Source: Serratia fonticola (GTDB lineage: Bacteria > Pseudomonadota > Gammaproteobacteria > Enterobacterales > Enterobacteriaceae). From it: a DNA stretch of 64,000 bases. The translations under genes were made by a program, and so were the position numbers. Positions within the stretch are counted from its first letter, which is position 1. Each line of letters opens with the position of its first letter. Where the stretch lies: contig NZ_CP011254.1 in assembly GCF_001006005.1 (NCBI RefSeq), positions 4,464,001 to 4,528,000 on the forward strand, written 5' to 3'. Positions 17,894-26,500 of the stretch are shown here, piece after piece. A model generated the notes under the pieces. It saw only the letters and a list, made by a program, of their open reading frames with translations. It did no database searches and was not told the DNA's origin.

Positions 17894-17912
17894 AATAGTT
17901 ACCGGTAACATT
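17894..17912. promoter_or_regulatory. GntR-type operator before the gluconate dehydrogenase operon
   Basis: The 12-base perfect palindrome GTTACCGGTAAC lies in AATAGTTACCGGTAACATT. It matches the half-sites of the E. coli gluconate repressor GntR (ATGTTACC-GGTAACAT type). Its place about 125 bases before a gluconate-oxidising operon supports function. The rest of the 307-base gap is AT-rich promoter DNA. Confidence 0.7.
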
Positions 17913-18036
17913 GCTGCCAAAGCTCACATTCTGACCTTCAAAAAATAAACAATTACGTAACAATATATGTTTAAACTCCGTATAGACCGCGAGGTTGAGG
18001 TTAAATAGTTGTGATTTTTTTTGGAAGGAATGTGCT

Positions 18037-18762
18037 ATGTCGAACGATAAAACCAACAACTCCCGGCGTGATTTCTTGCTGAAGTCGATGACGCTGATCC
18101 CCGCAGCCGTTATCGGTGGCAGCGGTGTGAGTGCCCTGACGGCGCCCACACCCGCGCTTGCCGCTAGCGATACTCCCAAGCAGGCAGAGTATCAACCGAC
18201 CTTCTTTACCCCCGAAGAGTGGGCCTTTGTTCAGGCGGCGGTCGCGCGATTGATCCCTGCGGACGAGCGCGGCCCGGGCGCTTTGGAAGCAGGCGTGCCG
18301 GAGTTTATCGATCGGCAGATGAATACGCCTTATGCCACCGGTTCAATCTGGTACATGCAAGGGCCGTTCAATCCAGATGTCGCACCGGAAATGGGTTATC
18401 AACTGCCGTTGGTGCCGAAACAGATTTATAACCTGGGTATCAGCGACGCGGATGCCTACAGCAAGAAAACGGCAGGTAAAGTATTCGCCGAGCTGGATGG
18501 CGCACAACAGGATACGCTGTTGCAGAAATTTGAATCCGGTGAGGCCGAGTTTGTGCAACTGCCTGCCAAGCTGTTCTTCTCTTACCTGTTGCAAAACACC
18601 CGTGAAGGTTTTTTCAGCGATCCAATCCATGGCGGTAACAAAGAAATGGTGGGATGGAAGCTGATTAATTTTCCGGGCGCGCGCGCCGACTTTATGGACT
18701 GGGTTGAGCGAGGGGAACGTTATCCCTTCCCACCGGTATCGATTCGTGGGGAGAGGGGGTAA
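18037..18762 (+). CDS. Gluconate 2-dehydrogenase subunit 3 (gamma), Tat-exported
   Basis: The 241-residue protein starts at ATG 18037 after GAAGGA. It carries a twin-arginine leader ([11 protein letters not shown]) with a hydrophobic stretch ending in PALAA at about 43. It is the small chaperone-like subunit of membrane-bound FAD gluconate dehydrogenase, which guides the flavoprotein through the Tat system. It is translated just before the large subunit, with a 2-base gap. It has the [20 protein letters not shown] region typical of the family. Confidence 0.93.
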   Translation: MSNDKTNNSRRDFLLKSMTLIPAAVIGGSGVSALTAPTPALAASDTPKQAEYQPTFFTPEEWAFVQAAVARLIPADERGPGALEAGVPEFIDRQMNTPYATGSIWYMQGPFNPDVAPEMGYQLPLVPKQIYNLGISDADAYSKKTAGKVFAELDGAQQDTLLQKFESGEAEFVQLPAKLFFSYLLQNTREGFFSDPIHGGNKEMVGWKLINFPGARADFMDWVERGERYPFPPVSIRGERG

Positions 18763-18764
18763 TT

Positions 18765-20549
18765 ATGGCAACGGTAATGAAGAAGCAGGATGTGGTGATC
18801 GTCGGTTTTGGTTGGGTTGGTGCCATTATGGCCAAGGAGTTGACCGAGGCCGGGCTGAACGTGGTGGCGCTTGAGCGTGGCCCGATGCGCGATACCTACC
18901 CAGACGGTTCCTACCCGCAAGTGATCGATGAACTGACCTATAATATCCGCCGCAAGCTGTTCCAGGACCTTTCCAAAAGTACCGTGACCATCCGTCACAA
19001 CACCAGCCAAACCGCAGTGCCTTATCGCCAGTTGGCGGCTTTCCTGCCGGGCACCGGCGTGGGCGGAGCTGGGCTGCACTGGTCTGGCGTGCATTTCCGT
19101 GTCGATCCTATCGAGCTGCGTATGCGCAGCCATTATGAAGAACGCTACGGAAAAAGCTTTATTCCAAAAGACATGACGATCCAGGATTTTGGGGTGAGCT
19201 ACGACGAGCTGGAGCCGTTCTTCGATAAGGCCGAGAAGGTATTCGGCACCTCAGGCACTGCCTGGTCGGTGAAGGGGCAGTTGGTGGGTAAAGACAAAGG
19301 CGGAAACCCCTTTGCACCAGACCGTTCCGACCATTTCCCTCTGCCAGCGCAGAAAAACACCTTCTCCGCTCAATTGTTTGAAAAGGCCGCGCGTGAGGTG
19401 GGTTATCACCCTTACAATCTGCCCTCCGCCAATACCTCAGATTCTTATACCAACCCCTATGGCGCGCAGATGGGGCCTTGTAACTTCTGCGGTTATTGCA
19501 GCGGCTATGCCTGCTACATGTATTCCAAGGCGTCGCCGAACGTCAATATCTTGCCAGCACTGCGGATGGAGAAGCGCTTTGAGCTGCGCACCAACGCTAA
19601 CGTGCTGAAAGTTAACCTGACCGCTGACAAAAGCCGGGCGACCGGGGTCAACTATATCGATGCCCAGGGGCGCGAGATTGAACAACCTGCCGATCTGGTG
19701 ATCCTAGGTGCCTTCCAGTTCCACAATGTGCATCTGATGCTGCTCTCCGGTATTGGCAAACCTTACGATCCACAGACCGGCGAAGGGGTGGTTGGGCGTA
19801 ATTTTGCCTACCAGAACATGACTACCATCAAAGCGTTCTTTGATAAGGACGTCCACACCAACCCGTTTATTGGCGCGGGCGGTAACGGCGTCGGCGTGGA
19901 TGATTTCAACGCGGATAACTTTGACCACGGCAAAGAGGGCTTTGTCGGTGGCTCACCGTTCTGGGTCAACCAGGCGGGTACCAAACCGATCTCCGGCCTG
20001 CCAACGCCTCCTGGCACTCCAGCCTGGGGCAGTAAGTGGAAAGCTGCGGTGGCGGATGCCTATACGCACCATGTCTCTATGGATGCGCATGGCGCGCACC
20101 AGTCCTATCGTAGCAACTACCTCGATCTCGATCCGACCTACAAGAACGTCTTTGGCCAACCGCTGCTACGCATGACCTTCGACTGGCAGGAAAACGACAT
20201 CAAGATGGCGCAGTTTATGTTTAACAAGATGGCCCCGATCGCCAAGGCGATGAACCCGAAACTGATTTCCGGCAGCCCGAAAAACGCCAACAGCCATTTC
20301 GATACCACCAGCTACCAAACTACGCATATGAACGGCGGTGCGGTGATGGGAGAAGATCCCAAGACCAGCGCGGTAAACCGTTATCTGCAAAGCTGGGACG
20401 TGCATAACGTGTTCTCGATCGGCGCATCGGCCTTCCCGCAGGGGCTAGGCTACAACCCGACCGGCACCGTTGCCGCGTTGGCCTACTGGTCTGCCCGCGC
20501 CATTCGCGAGCAGTATTTGAAAAACCCAGGCCCATTGGTGCAGGCATGA
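18765..20549 (+). CDS. Gluconate 2-dehydrogenase flavoprotein subunit (alpha), GMC family
   Basis: The 594-residue protein has the FAD motif GFGWVG at 14-19. Cys residues at 239, 242, 245 and 250 (CNFCGYCSGYAC) resemble the iron-sulfur ligands known in related FAD-dependent sugar dehydrogenases. A C-terminal GMC segment ends NPTGTVAALAYW. It oxidises D-gluconate to 2-ketogluconate in the periplasm and passes electrons to the cytochrome subunit. Export relies on the Tat leader of subunit 3. The downstream cytochrome gene is separated by an insertion element, but this reading frame is intact. Confidence 0.95.
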   Translation: MATVMKKQDVVIVGFGWVGAIMAKELTEAGLNVVALERGPMRDTYPDGSYPQVIDELTYNIRRKLFQDLSKSTVTIRHNTSQTAVPYRQLAAFLPGTGVGGAGLHWSGVHFRVDPIELRMRSHYEERYGKSFIPKDMTIQDFGVSYDELEPFFDKAEKVFGTSGTAWSVKGQLVGKDKGGNPFAPDRSDHFPLPAQKNTFSAQLFEKAAREVGYHPYNLPSANTSDSYTNPYGAQMGPCNFCGYCSGYACYMYSKASPNVNILPALRMEKRFELRTNANVLKVNLTADKSRATGVNYIDAQGREIEQPADLVILGAFQFHNVHLMLLSGIGKPYDPQTGEGVVGRNFAYQNMTTIKAFFDKDVHTNPFIGAGGNGVGVDDFNADNFDHGKEGFVGGSPFWVNQAGTKPISGLPTPPGTPAWGSKWKAAVADAYTHHVSMDAHGAHQSYRSNYLDLDPTYKNVFGQPLLRMTFDWQENDIKMAQFMFNKMAPIAKAMNPKLISGSPKNANSHFDTTSYQTTHMNGGAVMGEDPKTSAVNRYLQSWDVHNVFSIGASAFPQGLGYNPTGTVAALAYWSARAIREQYLKNPGPLVQA

Positions 20550-20560
20550 GGATGCGAGTG

Positions 20561-20700
20561 TTGACTGCTCCCCGCCCTAAAGGGCGAGGACTCCCACTTC
20601 ACAGAGCCGAACCTAAGCCGCGTGCTGCGATTCAGGATTTACAGGCTCTCCGTGGGCTAACACTGCCAGCCCGGCAGCTTTGATATTGCGCGCCGCGTTG
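20561..20700 (-). ncRNA. Predicted TnpB guide RNA (omega RNA) scaffold
   Basis: In TnpB elements the guide RNA overlaps the 3' end of tnpB and finishes at the right end. Here that region contains the CGCCCT hairpin and finishes ...CAGTCAA. The guide would then read into flanking DNA, the minus strand of about 20541-20560, which is the last codons of the GADH flavoprotein gene. The 5' boundary is a guess. Confidence 0.45.
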
Positions 20701-21743
20701 ATATCTCGATCATGCTCAGCACCGCACTCAGGGCAGTGCCAGTTTCGAACATCAAGTGGCATTTTTTCCATGATGAAGCCGCAACAGCTACAGCGTTTTG
20801 ACGACGGGAAAAACTGATCTATGGCAACGACAGAACGTCCAGACTCTTTCGCCTTGTACTGTAGCTGCCGCACAAATTCACCCCATCCGGCATCGGATAT
20901 CGCTTTCGACAGTTTGGGATTACGGATCATGTTTTTCACTTTCAGGGATTCAACGCAAACAACTTGGTTCTCGTTTATCAGTTTGCGGGACAACTTATGC
21001 AGGCTGTCCATTCGGCAATCAGCAATTTTAGCGTGGAGCTTTGCGACTTTTAATCTTGCTTTAGCACGGTTCCTTGAACCTTTTTGCTTCTTGCTCAATC
21101 GGCGCTGTAACAACGCTAAACGTTTCGCGTACTTCGCCGTGTGGCGGGGATTGCCGGTTTTAAATCCGCTATCTGTGACGAACAAATCTTTTAAACCCAT
21201 ATCAATGCCCGTCATTTTTGCGGTAACAGGCAGTGATTTTGATTCAAATTCGCACAAGCAGGACACGAAATATCGACCTGATGCGTCTTTGGAAATGGTG
21301 ACGGTTGAAGGTGTCGAGGGGAGTTCACGACTCCAGCGAACATGGAGTGGCGTTGTGCTTTTAGCCATGTACAGCGTGCCGTTACGGTATTTAAAGGCAC
21401 TCGCCGTAAATTCAGCAGATTGTTTGTGGTGTTTGCTTTTGAATGCTGGGTACCTGGCACGCCCCGCAAAGAAGTTAGAAAAGGCGGTCTGTTGGTGGCG
21501 AAGAGTCTGCTGTAACGGGACGCAGGAAACATCATTCAGCCAGGTCAATTCAGGCTCTTTTTTTAGGGCGGTTAGTCGGGCATTGGCCTGAATGTAGCCG
21601 ATCTTCTCCTGCCGTTCGCGGTACGCATCAGTTCGCCAGCGAAGAACTGAATTGTAGACAAAACGCACACAGCCGAAGGTGTGAGCTAAAAACTCAATCT
21701 GATCCTGTGTTGGATAAAACCGATATTTGTAGGCGCGTTTCAT
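20613..21743 (-). CDS. tnpB: RNA-guided endonuclease TnpB (IS200/IS605 family)
   Basis: The 376-residue protein starts at ATG 21743 with the N-terminal helix-turn-helix segment MKRAYKYRFYPT. All three RuvC acids are present: D181 in TGIDMGLKD, E265 in VCVESLKV and D347 in HDRDINAARN. The zinc finger has C318/C321 and C337/C340. It therefore looks catalytically intact. TnpB cuts DNA matching its guide next to a short target motif and favours retention of the element. It is opposite in direction to the host operon and has no TnpA partner here. Longer upstream frame 21744-21872 is the element's end, not coding. Confidence 0.93.
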   Translation of the reverse strand: MKRAYKYRFYPTQDQIEFLAHTFGCVRFVYNSVLRWRTDAYRERQEKIGYIQANARLTALKKEPELTWLNDVSCVPLQQTLRHQQTAFSNFFAGRARYPAFKSKHHKQSAEFTASAFKYRNGTLYMAKSTTPLHVRWSRELPSTPSTVTISKDASGRYFVSCLCEFESKSLPVTAKMTGIDMGLKDLFVTDSGFKTGNPRHTAKYAKRLALLQRRLSKKQKGSRNRAKARLKVAKLHAKIADCRMDSLHKLSRKLINENQVVCVESLKVKNMIRNPKLSKAISDAGWGEFVRQLQYKAKESGRSVVAIDQFFPSSKRCSCCGFIMEKMPLDVRNWHCPECGAEHDRDINAARNIKAAGLAVLAHGEPVNPESQHAA

Positions 21744-21850
21744 ATGTACAAAATTACAGGAGTTATAGTGAAAAGACAAAAAGAAGTTAGCTTGAAAACC
21801 GCCTCCTTTCCTCCCCGGCCTAAAGGCCGAGGTTTCCCGGAGGCAATCTG

Positions 21851-23185
21851 ATGAAAGCTTTGGTTCCCGCACTGGTTCTCAGTGCACTGAGTTTTTCCGT
21901 ATTGGCGCAAGACGCGACGGTCAGCAGCGAATTGCTCAAACGCGGTGAATATCTGGCACGTGCCGGTGACTGTGTGGCCTGCCACACCAATGGCAAAAGC
22001 GGCGTGCCCTTTGCTGGTGGTTTGGCGATGGAAACGCCGATTGGCACTATCTATTCCACCAACATCACCCCGGACAAAACCACCGGCATTGGCGATTACA
22101 GTTTTGAAGATTTCGACAATGCGGTACGCAAAGGCGTCGCCAAGAGCGGCAGCACCCTGTACCCGGCGATGCCTTATCCTTCGTTTGCGCTGGTGAAAGA
22201 GGAGGATATGCGTGCCATGTATGCCTATTTCATGCACGGCGTGCAGCCAGTCGAACAAGCGAACCAAGACTCCGATATTCCCTGGCCGCTGTCCATGCGT
22301 TGGCCACTGCACATCTGGCGTTCGATGTTTGCACCAACACCGGCCGATTTTGCGGCCAATGCCAACGCCGATCCGGTTATCGAACGTGGCCGCTATCTGG
22401 TCGAAGGGTTGGGGCACTGTGGTGCATGCCATACGCCGCGTAGCCTGACCATGCAAGAGAAGGCGTTGAGCAATACGGAAGGGGATGATTACCTGTCCGG
22501 CAGCAACGCGCCGATCGACGGTTGGGTGGCATCCAGCCTGCGTGGCGACAATAAAGATGGTCTAGGTACCTGGAGCGAGAGTGAACTGACCGAGTTCCTG
22601 AAAACTGGCCGTAACGATAAGTCGGTGGTATTTGGTGGCATGAGCGACGTGGTCGAACATAGCCTGCAATATCTCAGCGATGAGGATTTGAGCGCGATTG
22701 CCCGCTATCTGAAAACCTTGCCGCCGAAAGACGGTAAACAGCAGGCCGCCCCGGTTGAAGACAGCGTCGCCAAAGATTTGTGGCGTGGTAACGACAGCAA
22801 GCCCGGCGCCGCGCTGTATGTCGATAACTGTGCCGCTTGCCATCGTACCGATGGAGTTGGTTACAAGCGTGCCTTCCCGGCGCTGAAGGGCAACCCGGTG
22901 GTGCAGACCGAAGACGCGACCTCGCTGATCCACATTGTGCTGGTCGGCAATACTACGCCAGCGGTGAAAGGGGCGGTTTCCAACCTCACCATGCCGCCGT
23001 TTGGCTGGCGCTTGAACGACCAGCAGGTAGCGGACGTGGTGAATTTTATCCGTTCCAGTTGGGGTAACAACGCCAAAGCTATCAGCGCCTCCGATGTGGC
23101 TGACGTGCGTAAGGATCGTTCAATAATTCGCGATGAGAAGGCGATGGGCAGCTCTGCTGTCCCAGAGCCAGTGGGTGCCAAGTAA
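21851..23185 (+). CDS. Gluconate 2-dehydrogenase cytochrome c subunit (triheme)
   Basis: The 444-residue protein has a Sec signal (cleavage after about VLA-19). Three heme motifs follow: CVACH 41-45, CGACH 190-194 and CAACH 327-331. It carries electrons from the FAD subunit to ubiquinone at the periplasmic face of the inner membrane. The ribosome site GGAGG 7-8 bases upstream lies exactly at the TnpB element's end. Because the element and its hairpins separate it from the rest of the operon, its transcription may be reduced or driven from the element. Confidence 0.94.
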   Translation: MKALVPALVLSALSFSVLAQDATVSSELLKRGEYLARAGDCVACHTNGKSGVPFAGGLAMETPIGTIYSTNITPDKTTGIGDYSFEDFDNAVRKGVAKSGSTLYPAMPYPSFALVKEEDMRAMYAYFMHGVQPVEQANQDSDIPWPLSMRWPLHIWRSMFAPTPADFAANANADPVIERGRYLVEGLGHCGACHTPRSLTMQEKALSNTEGDDYLSGSNAPIDGWVASSLRGDNKDGLGTWSESELTEFLKTGRNDKSVVFGGMSDVVEHSLQYLSDEDLSAIARYLKTLPPKDGKQQAAPVEDSVAKDLWRGNDSKPGAALYVDNCAACHRTDGVGYKRAFPALKGNPVVQTEDATSLIHIVLVGNTTPAVKGAVSNLTMPPFGWRLNDQQVADVVNFIRSSWGNNAKAISASDVADVRKDRSIIRDEKAMGSSAVPEPVGAK

Positions 23186-23192
23186 TCTTCCC

Positions 23193-23217
23193 AAGGGCCT
23201 CGTTCGAGGCCCTTTAA
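23193..23217 (+). terminator. Terminator of the gluconate dehydrogenase operon
   Basis: The ten-base stem AAGGGCCTCG / CGAGGCCCTT with a TT loop is followed by T-rich DNA, 8 bases after the stop. Confidence 0.85.
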
Positions 23218-23477
23218 TTATCTTAATTATCCTTAAATAAGTTAGATTTGTTAATCATTTCACAGTGTGTGATTTTTAATCACCTTTAACGGTGCATTCC
23301 TGGGGTTTTAAACTATTTGATCTGATATTGTTATCTTTCTGCGAGATATTACACTTCATATTTGTGCTATGTCACTGTTATTGATTGGATTATTGTGATT
23401 TCATTTATTGGTGAATAAAAATTTCATTAATGTTATTAATGTTAATCGCAAGGGAGCGTTGAAACCAAAGGGAGGCT

Positions 23478-23651
23478 ATGGGCGTGATGGTAATAGTTTT
23501 ATTGATGGTGGTGTACATTTCCATCGCTTTTGAGGTTGATAGACGTAAGCGCATCTGTATTAGTCTTGGTCGAAAATATACCTACAGAAAGCGCATCAAG
23601 TTCAAAAGGAAATGTGCGAGGTTAATCGATACGCTGCTTTTCCGAACATGA
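23478..23651 (+). CDS. Small basic membrane protein, 57 residues
   Basis: The ATG at 23478 follows a strong GGGAGG ribosome site. The protein has a hydrophobic N-terminus (MGVMVIVLLMVVYISIAF, about 3-18) and then a very basic tail (DRRKRICISLGRKYTYRKR, KFKRKCARL). A terminator follows at 23701. The upstream 290 bases are AT-rich and contain short repeats, CATTAATGTTATTAATG at about 23426-23442. I recognise no family. One-membrane basic peptides can be regulators, toxins or subunits; nothing here decides. Confidence 0.6.
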   Translation: MGVMVIVLLMVVYISIAFEVDRRKRICISLGRKYTYRKRIKFKRKCARLIDTLLFRT

Positions 23652-23700
23652 TGTGTTGTGGTTTGCCATCTTTGGCAAAAAAAGCAAATTTCATCAGGTG

Positions 23701-23727
23701 AAATGCCCCGGAAAAGTGGGGCATTTT
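23701..23727 (+). terminator. Rho-independent terminator after the 57-residue gene
   Basis: AAATGCCCC / GGGGCATTT forms a stem around GGAAAAGT, with a T-containing tail. It follows the small gene by 49 bases and supports that it is transcribed. Confidence 0.8.
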
Positions 23728-23939
23728 AGATGGATGACCAAGTAGCCGCAGCGATTTGGCACCGTCAATGCCTGTTAACAGTCTGCACCGTTATCGATCT
23801 CGTCAACATGTCGATCTACACCCCGTGAGCGGACCCACGCTTTTGTGATCCTGACGATAAAAAGTATCAAATCCGCTGTATGCATTCAGGGGCGGCTTTA
23901 GTATGGTCTTGGTTTGAGCATTCGCCAAAGGACATTGCC

Positions 23940-24824
23940 ATGGAAAAAATCGACCTGCATATGCATTCCAACTACAGCGATGATGCAGACTTCCCGGTTG
24001 AGACGGTGATTGCACGCTGCCTGGCCAACGGCATCAGTACGTTGGCGGTGACCGACCATAATAATGCCAACTCGGTGCCGGAAGCCAAGGCGCTGGCATC
24101 GTCCAGCCTCAATGTCCTGTCTGGTATCGAGATCGACTGCACCTTCGCTGGGCGCAACTTCCACCTGTTGGGCTATGGGTTTACCCCCAGCAATGACTTT
24201 GTTGAAATCTATAACAATTTCAGTGCCATTCAACGGGAACTGACGCCGCAAAAGTTTGCCAAGCTGCGTGGAGTGAAATTCCATCTGGATGAGCAACGCC
24301 TGGAGCAGGTATGCGGTGGCGCTATCCCGCAGGAAGAGCAGATGGGCGAGGTGATACTCGAAGACCCACGTAATGATGGGCATCCGTTGCTGATGCCTTA
24401 TCGCCCCGGTGGTGAAAGAGCTGATATGCCGTTAATCAACTTCTACTGGGATTTCTTTGGCCCAGGGAAGGTGTGCTATATGCCGGTTACCTATCCCGCC
24501 ATGAGCCGCATGGTGGAGGTGATCCGCCATAATGGGGGGATCCCGATCCTGGCGCATATCGGTGCCAACGTTAAACAGGACCATACCCAAATCATCGATG
24601 AAATGTTGAAGATTGGTGTGATGGGGGTCGAGGTGTTCTCAAGCTATCATTCACCTGAATTGGCCAGCCAGCTGTATGAGTTTACCGTTGGTCGTTCAGC
24701 TTTTGTTACCTGCGGCAGCGACTTCCATGGGCGTAATAAGCCAAAAATAGAAGTAGGGCAATGTGCTTACGGCCCGCAGCATATCGGCGAAATACACCGG
24801 TTTGTGGCCGCCGCCAGCGCCTAG
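23940..24824 (+). CDS. PHP-domain metal-dependent phosphoesterase
   Basis: The 294-residue protein starts at ATG 23940 with AAAGGA 7 bases upstream. PHP motifs are LHMHSNYSDD (H7, H9), VTDHNN, GIEIDC, AHIGAN and GSDFHGRNK. These bind a trinuclear metal site used to hydrolyse phosphoesters. PHP proteins include histidinol phosphatase, nucleoside-3',5'-bisphosphate and 5'-3' RNA phosphatases. This one differs in sequence from E. coli YciV/RnaM and its substrate is not clear. It is a single-gene unit. Confidence 0.85.
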   Translation: MEKIDLHMHSNYSDDADFPVETVIARCLANGISTLAVTDHNNANSVPEAKALASSSLNVLSGIEIDCTFAGRNFHLLGYGFTPSNDFVEIYNNFSAIQRELTPQKFAKLRGVKFHLDEQRLEQVCGGAIPQEEQMGEVILEDPRNDGHPLLMPYRPGGERADMPLINFYWDFFGPGKVCYMPVTYPAMSRMVEVIRHNGGIPILAHIGANVKQDHTQIIDEMLKIGVMGVEVFSSYHSPELASQLYEFTVGRSAFVTCGSDFHGRNKPKIEVGQCAYGPQHIGEIHRFVAAASA

Positions 24825-24957
24825 ACATTGTTTCATTCCATATGGCTCGTGAGCGGCATCGGCTGCTCACGAAGCGCGCAGTTAACCGCCGAAATATAGA
24901 CCATTCCAGAGATTTTCTTTATCCTTTGCCGTCCTTTTATCAGGTAGGTGAACTTCT

Positions 24958-25080
24958 ACCCTATGGATTTCAAGTTGCAGCTAGGCGACAAGCTTACTCA
25001 TCCCCAGGAGCTTACTTTTGTAAGTGACTGGGGTGAGTAAGTGCAGGTAACAACGCTGCAATTTGAAAGACGACGGGTAT
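24958..25080. repeat. ERIC element (intergenic repeat unit)
   Basis: The core carries both classical ERIC arms: ATCCCCAGGAGCTTACTT at 24999-25016 and GTAAGTGACTGGGGTGAG at 25020-25037. They form one long hairpin. Outer arms GGATTTCAAGTTGCAG and CTGCAATTTGAAAGACG also pair. At about 123 bases it matches the usual ERIC length of about 126. It occupies much of the 355-base gap between the PHP gene and the permease. Confidence 0.88.
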
Positions 25081-25179
25081 TTCTCGCCATTAATATCCTG
25101 TTTTACATAAACATTCTACGGAGAAGGGAGTTTCCGTCGGGCGCAATCGTTGGCGCTGTAGATTAAGGTAAGCTGTCTC

Positions 25180-26463
25180 ATGAGTACGATTTCTCCAGAT
25201 CAGGGCAGGTTGGCCATTGCTCAACCTGCCAAATGGAACAAGACCGACACCGTCTGGATGTTCGGGCTTTACGCCACGGCCGTGGGTGCCGGCACCTTGT
25301 TTCTGCCGATCAATGCCGGTCTGAATGGCCCGCTGGTGCTGCTATTGATGGCACTGTTCGCCTTCCCTCTGACCTATTTACCCCATCTGGCGCTAACCCG
25401 CTTTGTTCTTTCCGGCTCCAGCCGTGATGGCAACATTCAGGACGTGGTGGTTGAGCATTTCGGCGTGTTAGCCGGTAAGATCATTATGGTGCTGTATCTG
25501 ATGGCGTTTTTCCCCATCGTGCTGGTCTACAGTATTTCCATCACCAACGCGTTGGACAGCTTCCTGACTCACCAATTTCACTTCGCCCCGGTACCCCGCA
25601 TCTGGCTGAGTTTGGCGGTGGTGGTGGTGCTCAATCTGGTGCTGTTGCGTGGAAAGGATACGATCGTGGCCGCGATGGGCGTTCTGGTATTCCCATTGCT
25701 GGTGTTTCTGATGGGGATTTCGCTGTATCTGGTACCCACCTGGCAGACCGAGAACTTTGTCAGTGGTTTGGCCAATACCCAATTTGACAGCCCCGAGCTG
25801 TGGCATTCGCTGTGGTTGGCGGTCCCGGTGATGGTATTTTCCTTTAGCCATGCGCCGATCATTTCGTCGTTCGCTTCCACCCAGAACAGCTTATACGGTG
25901 ACAAGGCCGAGCGCCGTTGTGCGCGGATTATGCGTTACAGCTACCTGCTGATTTGCGTCACCGTGTTGTTCTTCGTGTTCAGCTGCGTGCTGAGCCTTTC
26001 GCACCAGGAGATGGAGCAGGCGAAAGCGCAGAACATCACGGTGTTGACCACTTTGGCCAACAAGTTCTCCAACCCGCTGATAGCTTATCTTGGGCCGGTG
26101 ATGGCGATGTTGGCGATGGCAAAGTCCTATCTTGGCACTTCATTAGGCGTAACCGAAGGGGCAACCAGCCTGATTGATGGGCTAACACGTGCCGTTGGCA
26201 AACCGCTCAGTGCCGTGACGACCCATCGTATCTCTGGCGTGGTGCTGTTTTTGCTGACCTGGGCGGCCACCGTCTGGAATCCGAGCGCCTTGCATATCAT
26301 TGAAACTATCAGCGGTCCGCTAATTGCGGTGATCCTGTTTATTTTGCCGATGTATGCGGTGCGCGCGGTTCCGGCTATGCGCCGTTATCGTGCCTTGAGT
26401 AATGTCTTTGTACTGGTGATGGGGCTGATTGCGCTTTCCGCTTTAGTTTACGGTTTGGCATAG
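25180..26463 (+). CDS. HAAAP-family amino acid permease (SdaC/TdcC/DlsT-like)
   Basis: The 427-residue protein has about 11 hydrophobic segments and the family's AVGAGTLFLPINAGLNGP segment near 33-50, plus SHAPIISSFA in the middle. The family moves serine, threonine or cysteine/aromatic amino acids with protons. Closest remembered types are the serine transporters SdaC, DlsT and YhjV, but I cannot choose between them. ATG 25180 follows TAAGG weakly. It is a single-gene unit ending at a bidirectional terminator shared with marC. Confidence 0.85.
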   Translation: MSTISPDQGRLAIAQPAKWNKTDTVWMFGLYATAVGAGTLFLPINAGLNGPLVLLLMALFAFPLTYLPHLALTRFVLSGSSRDGNIQDVVVEHFGVLAGKIIMVLYLMAFFPIVLVYSISITNALDSFLTHQFHFAPVPRIWLSLAVVVVLNLVLLRGKDTIVAAMGVLVFPLLVFLMGISLYLVPTWQTENFVSGLANTQFDSPELWHSLWLAVPVMVFSFSHAPIISSFASTQNSLYGDKAERRCARIMRYSYLLICVTVLFFVFSCVLSLSHQEMEQAKAQNITVLTTLANKFSNPLIAYLGPVMAMLAMAKSYLGTSLGVTEGATSLIDGLTRAVGKPLSAVTTHRISGVVLFLLTWAATVWNPSALHIIETISGPLIAVILFILPMYAVRAVPAMRRYRALSNVFVLVMGLIALSALVYGLA

Positions 26464-26470
26464 AGATCAA

Positions 26471-26497
26471 ATTGGCCCCGCGACTGCGGGGCCGGTT
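26471..26497. terminator. Bidirectional terminator between permease and marC
   Basis: GGCCCCGC / GCGGGGCC with a GACT loop lies 10 bases after the permease stop and just before the marC stop, which converges on it. Flanking T or A tracts are short. Confidence 0.7.
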
Positions 26498-26500
26498 GGG

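Larger units (their letters stand above)
20561..21845 (-). mobile_element. TnpB-only IS200/IS605-family element between GADH genes
   Basis: The element lies wholly within the gap between the GADH flavoprotein stop (20549) and the cytochrome start (21851). Both ends carry matching hairpins: CGCCCT-AA-AGGGCG at 20573-20586 and CGGCCT-AA-AGGCCG at 21816-21829. Each is flanked by CTCCC and GAGG. The right end on the minus strand finishes in TCAA (20564-20561), the cleavage tetranucleotide known from IS608-type elements. There is no Y1 transposase gene. The left boundary is approximate; it abuts the GGAGG used by the downstream gene. Confidence 0.85.
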
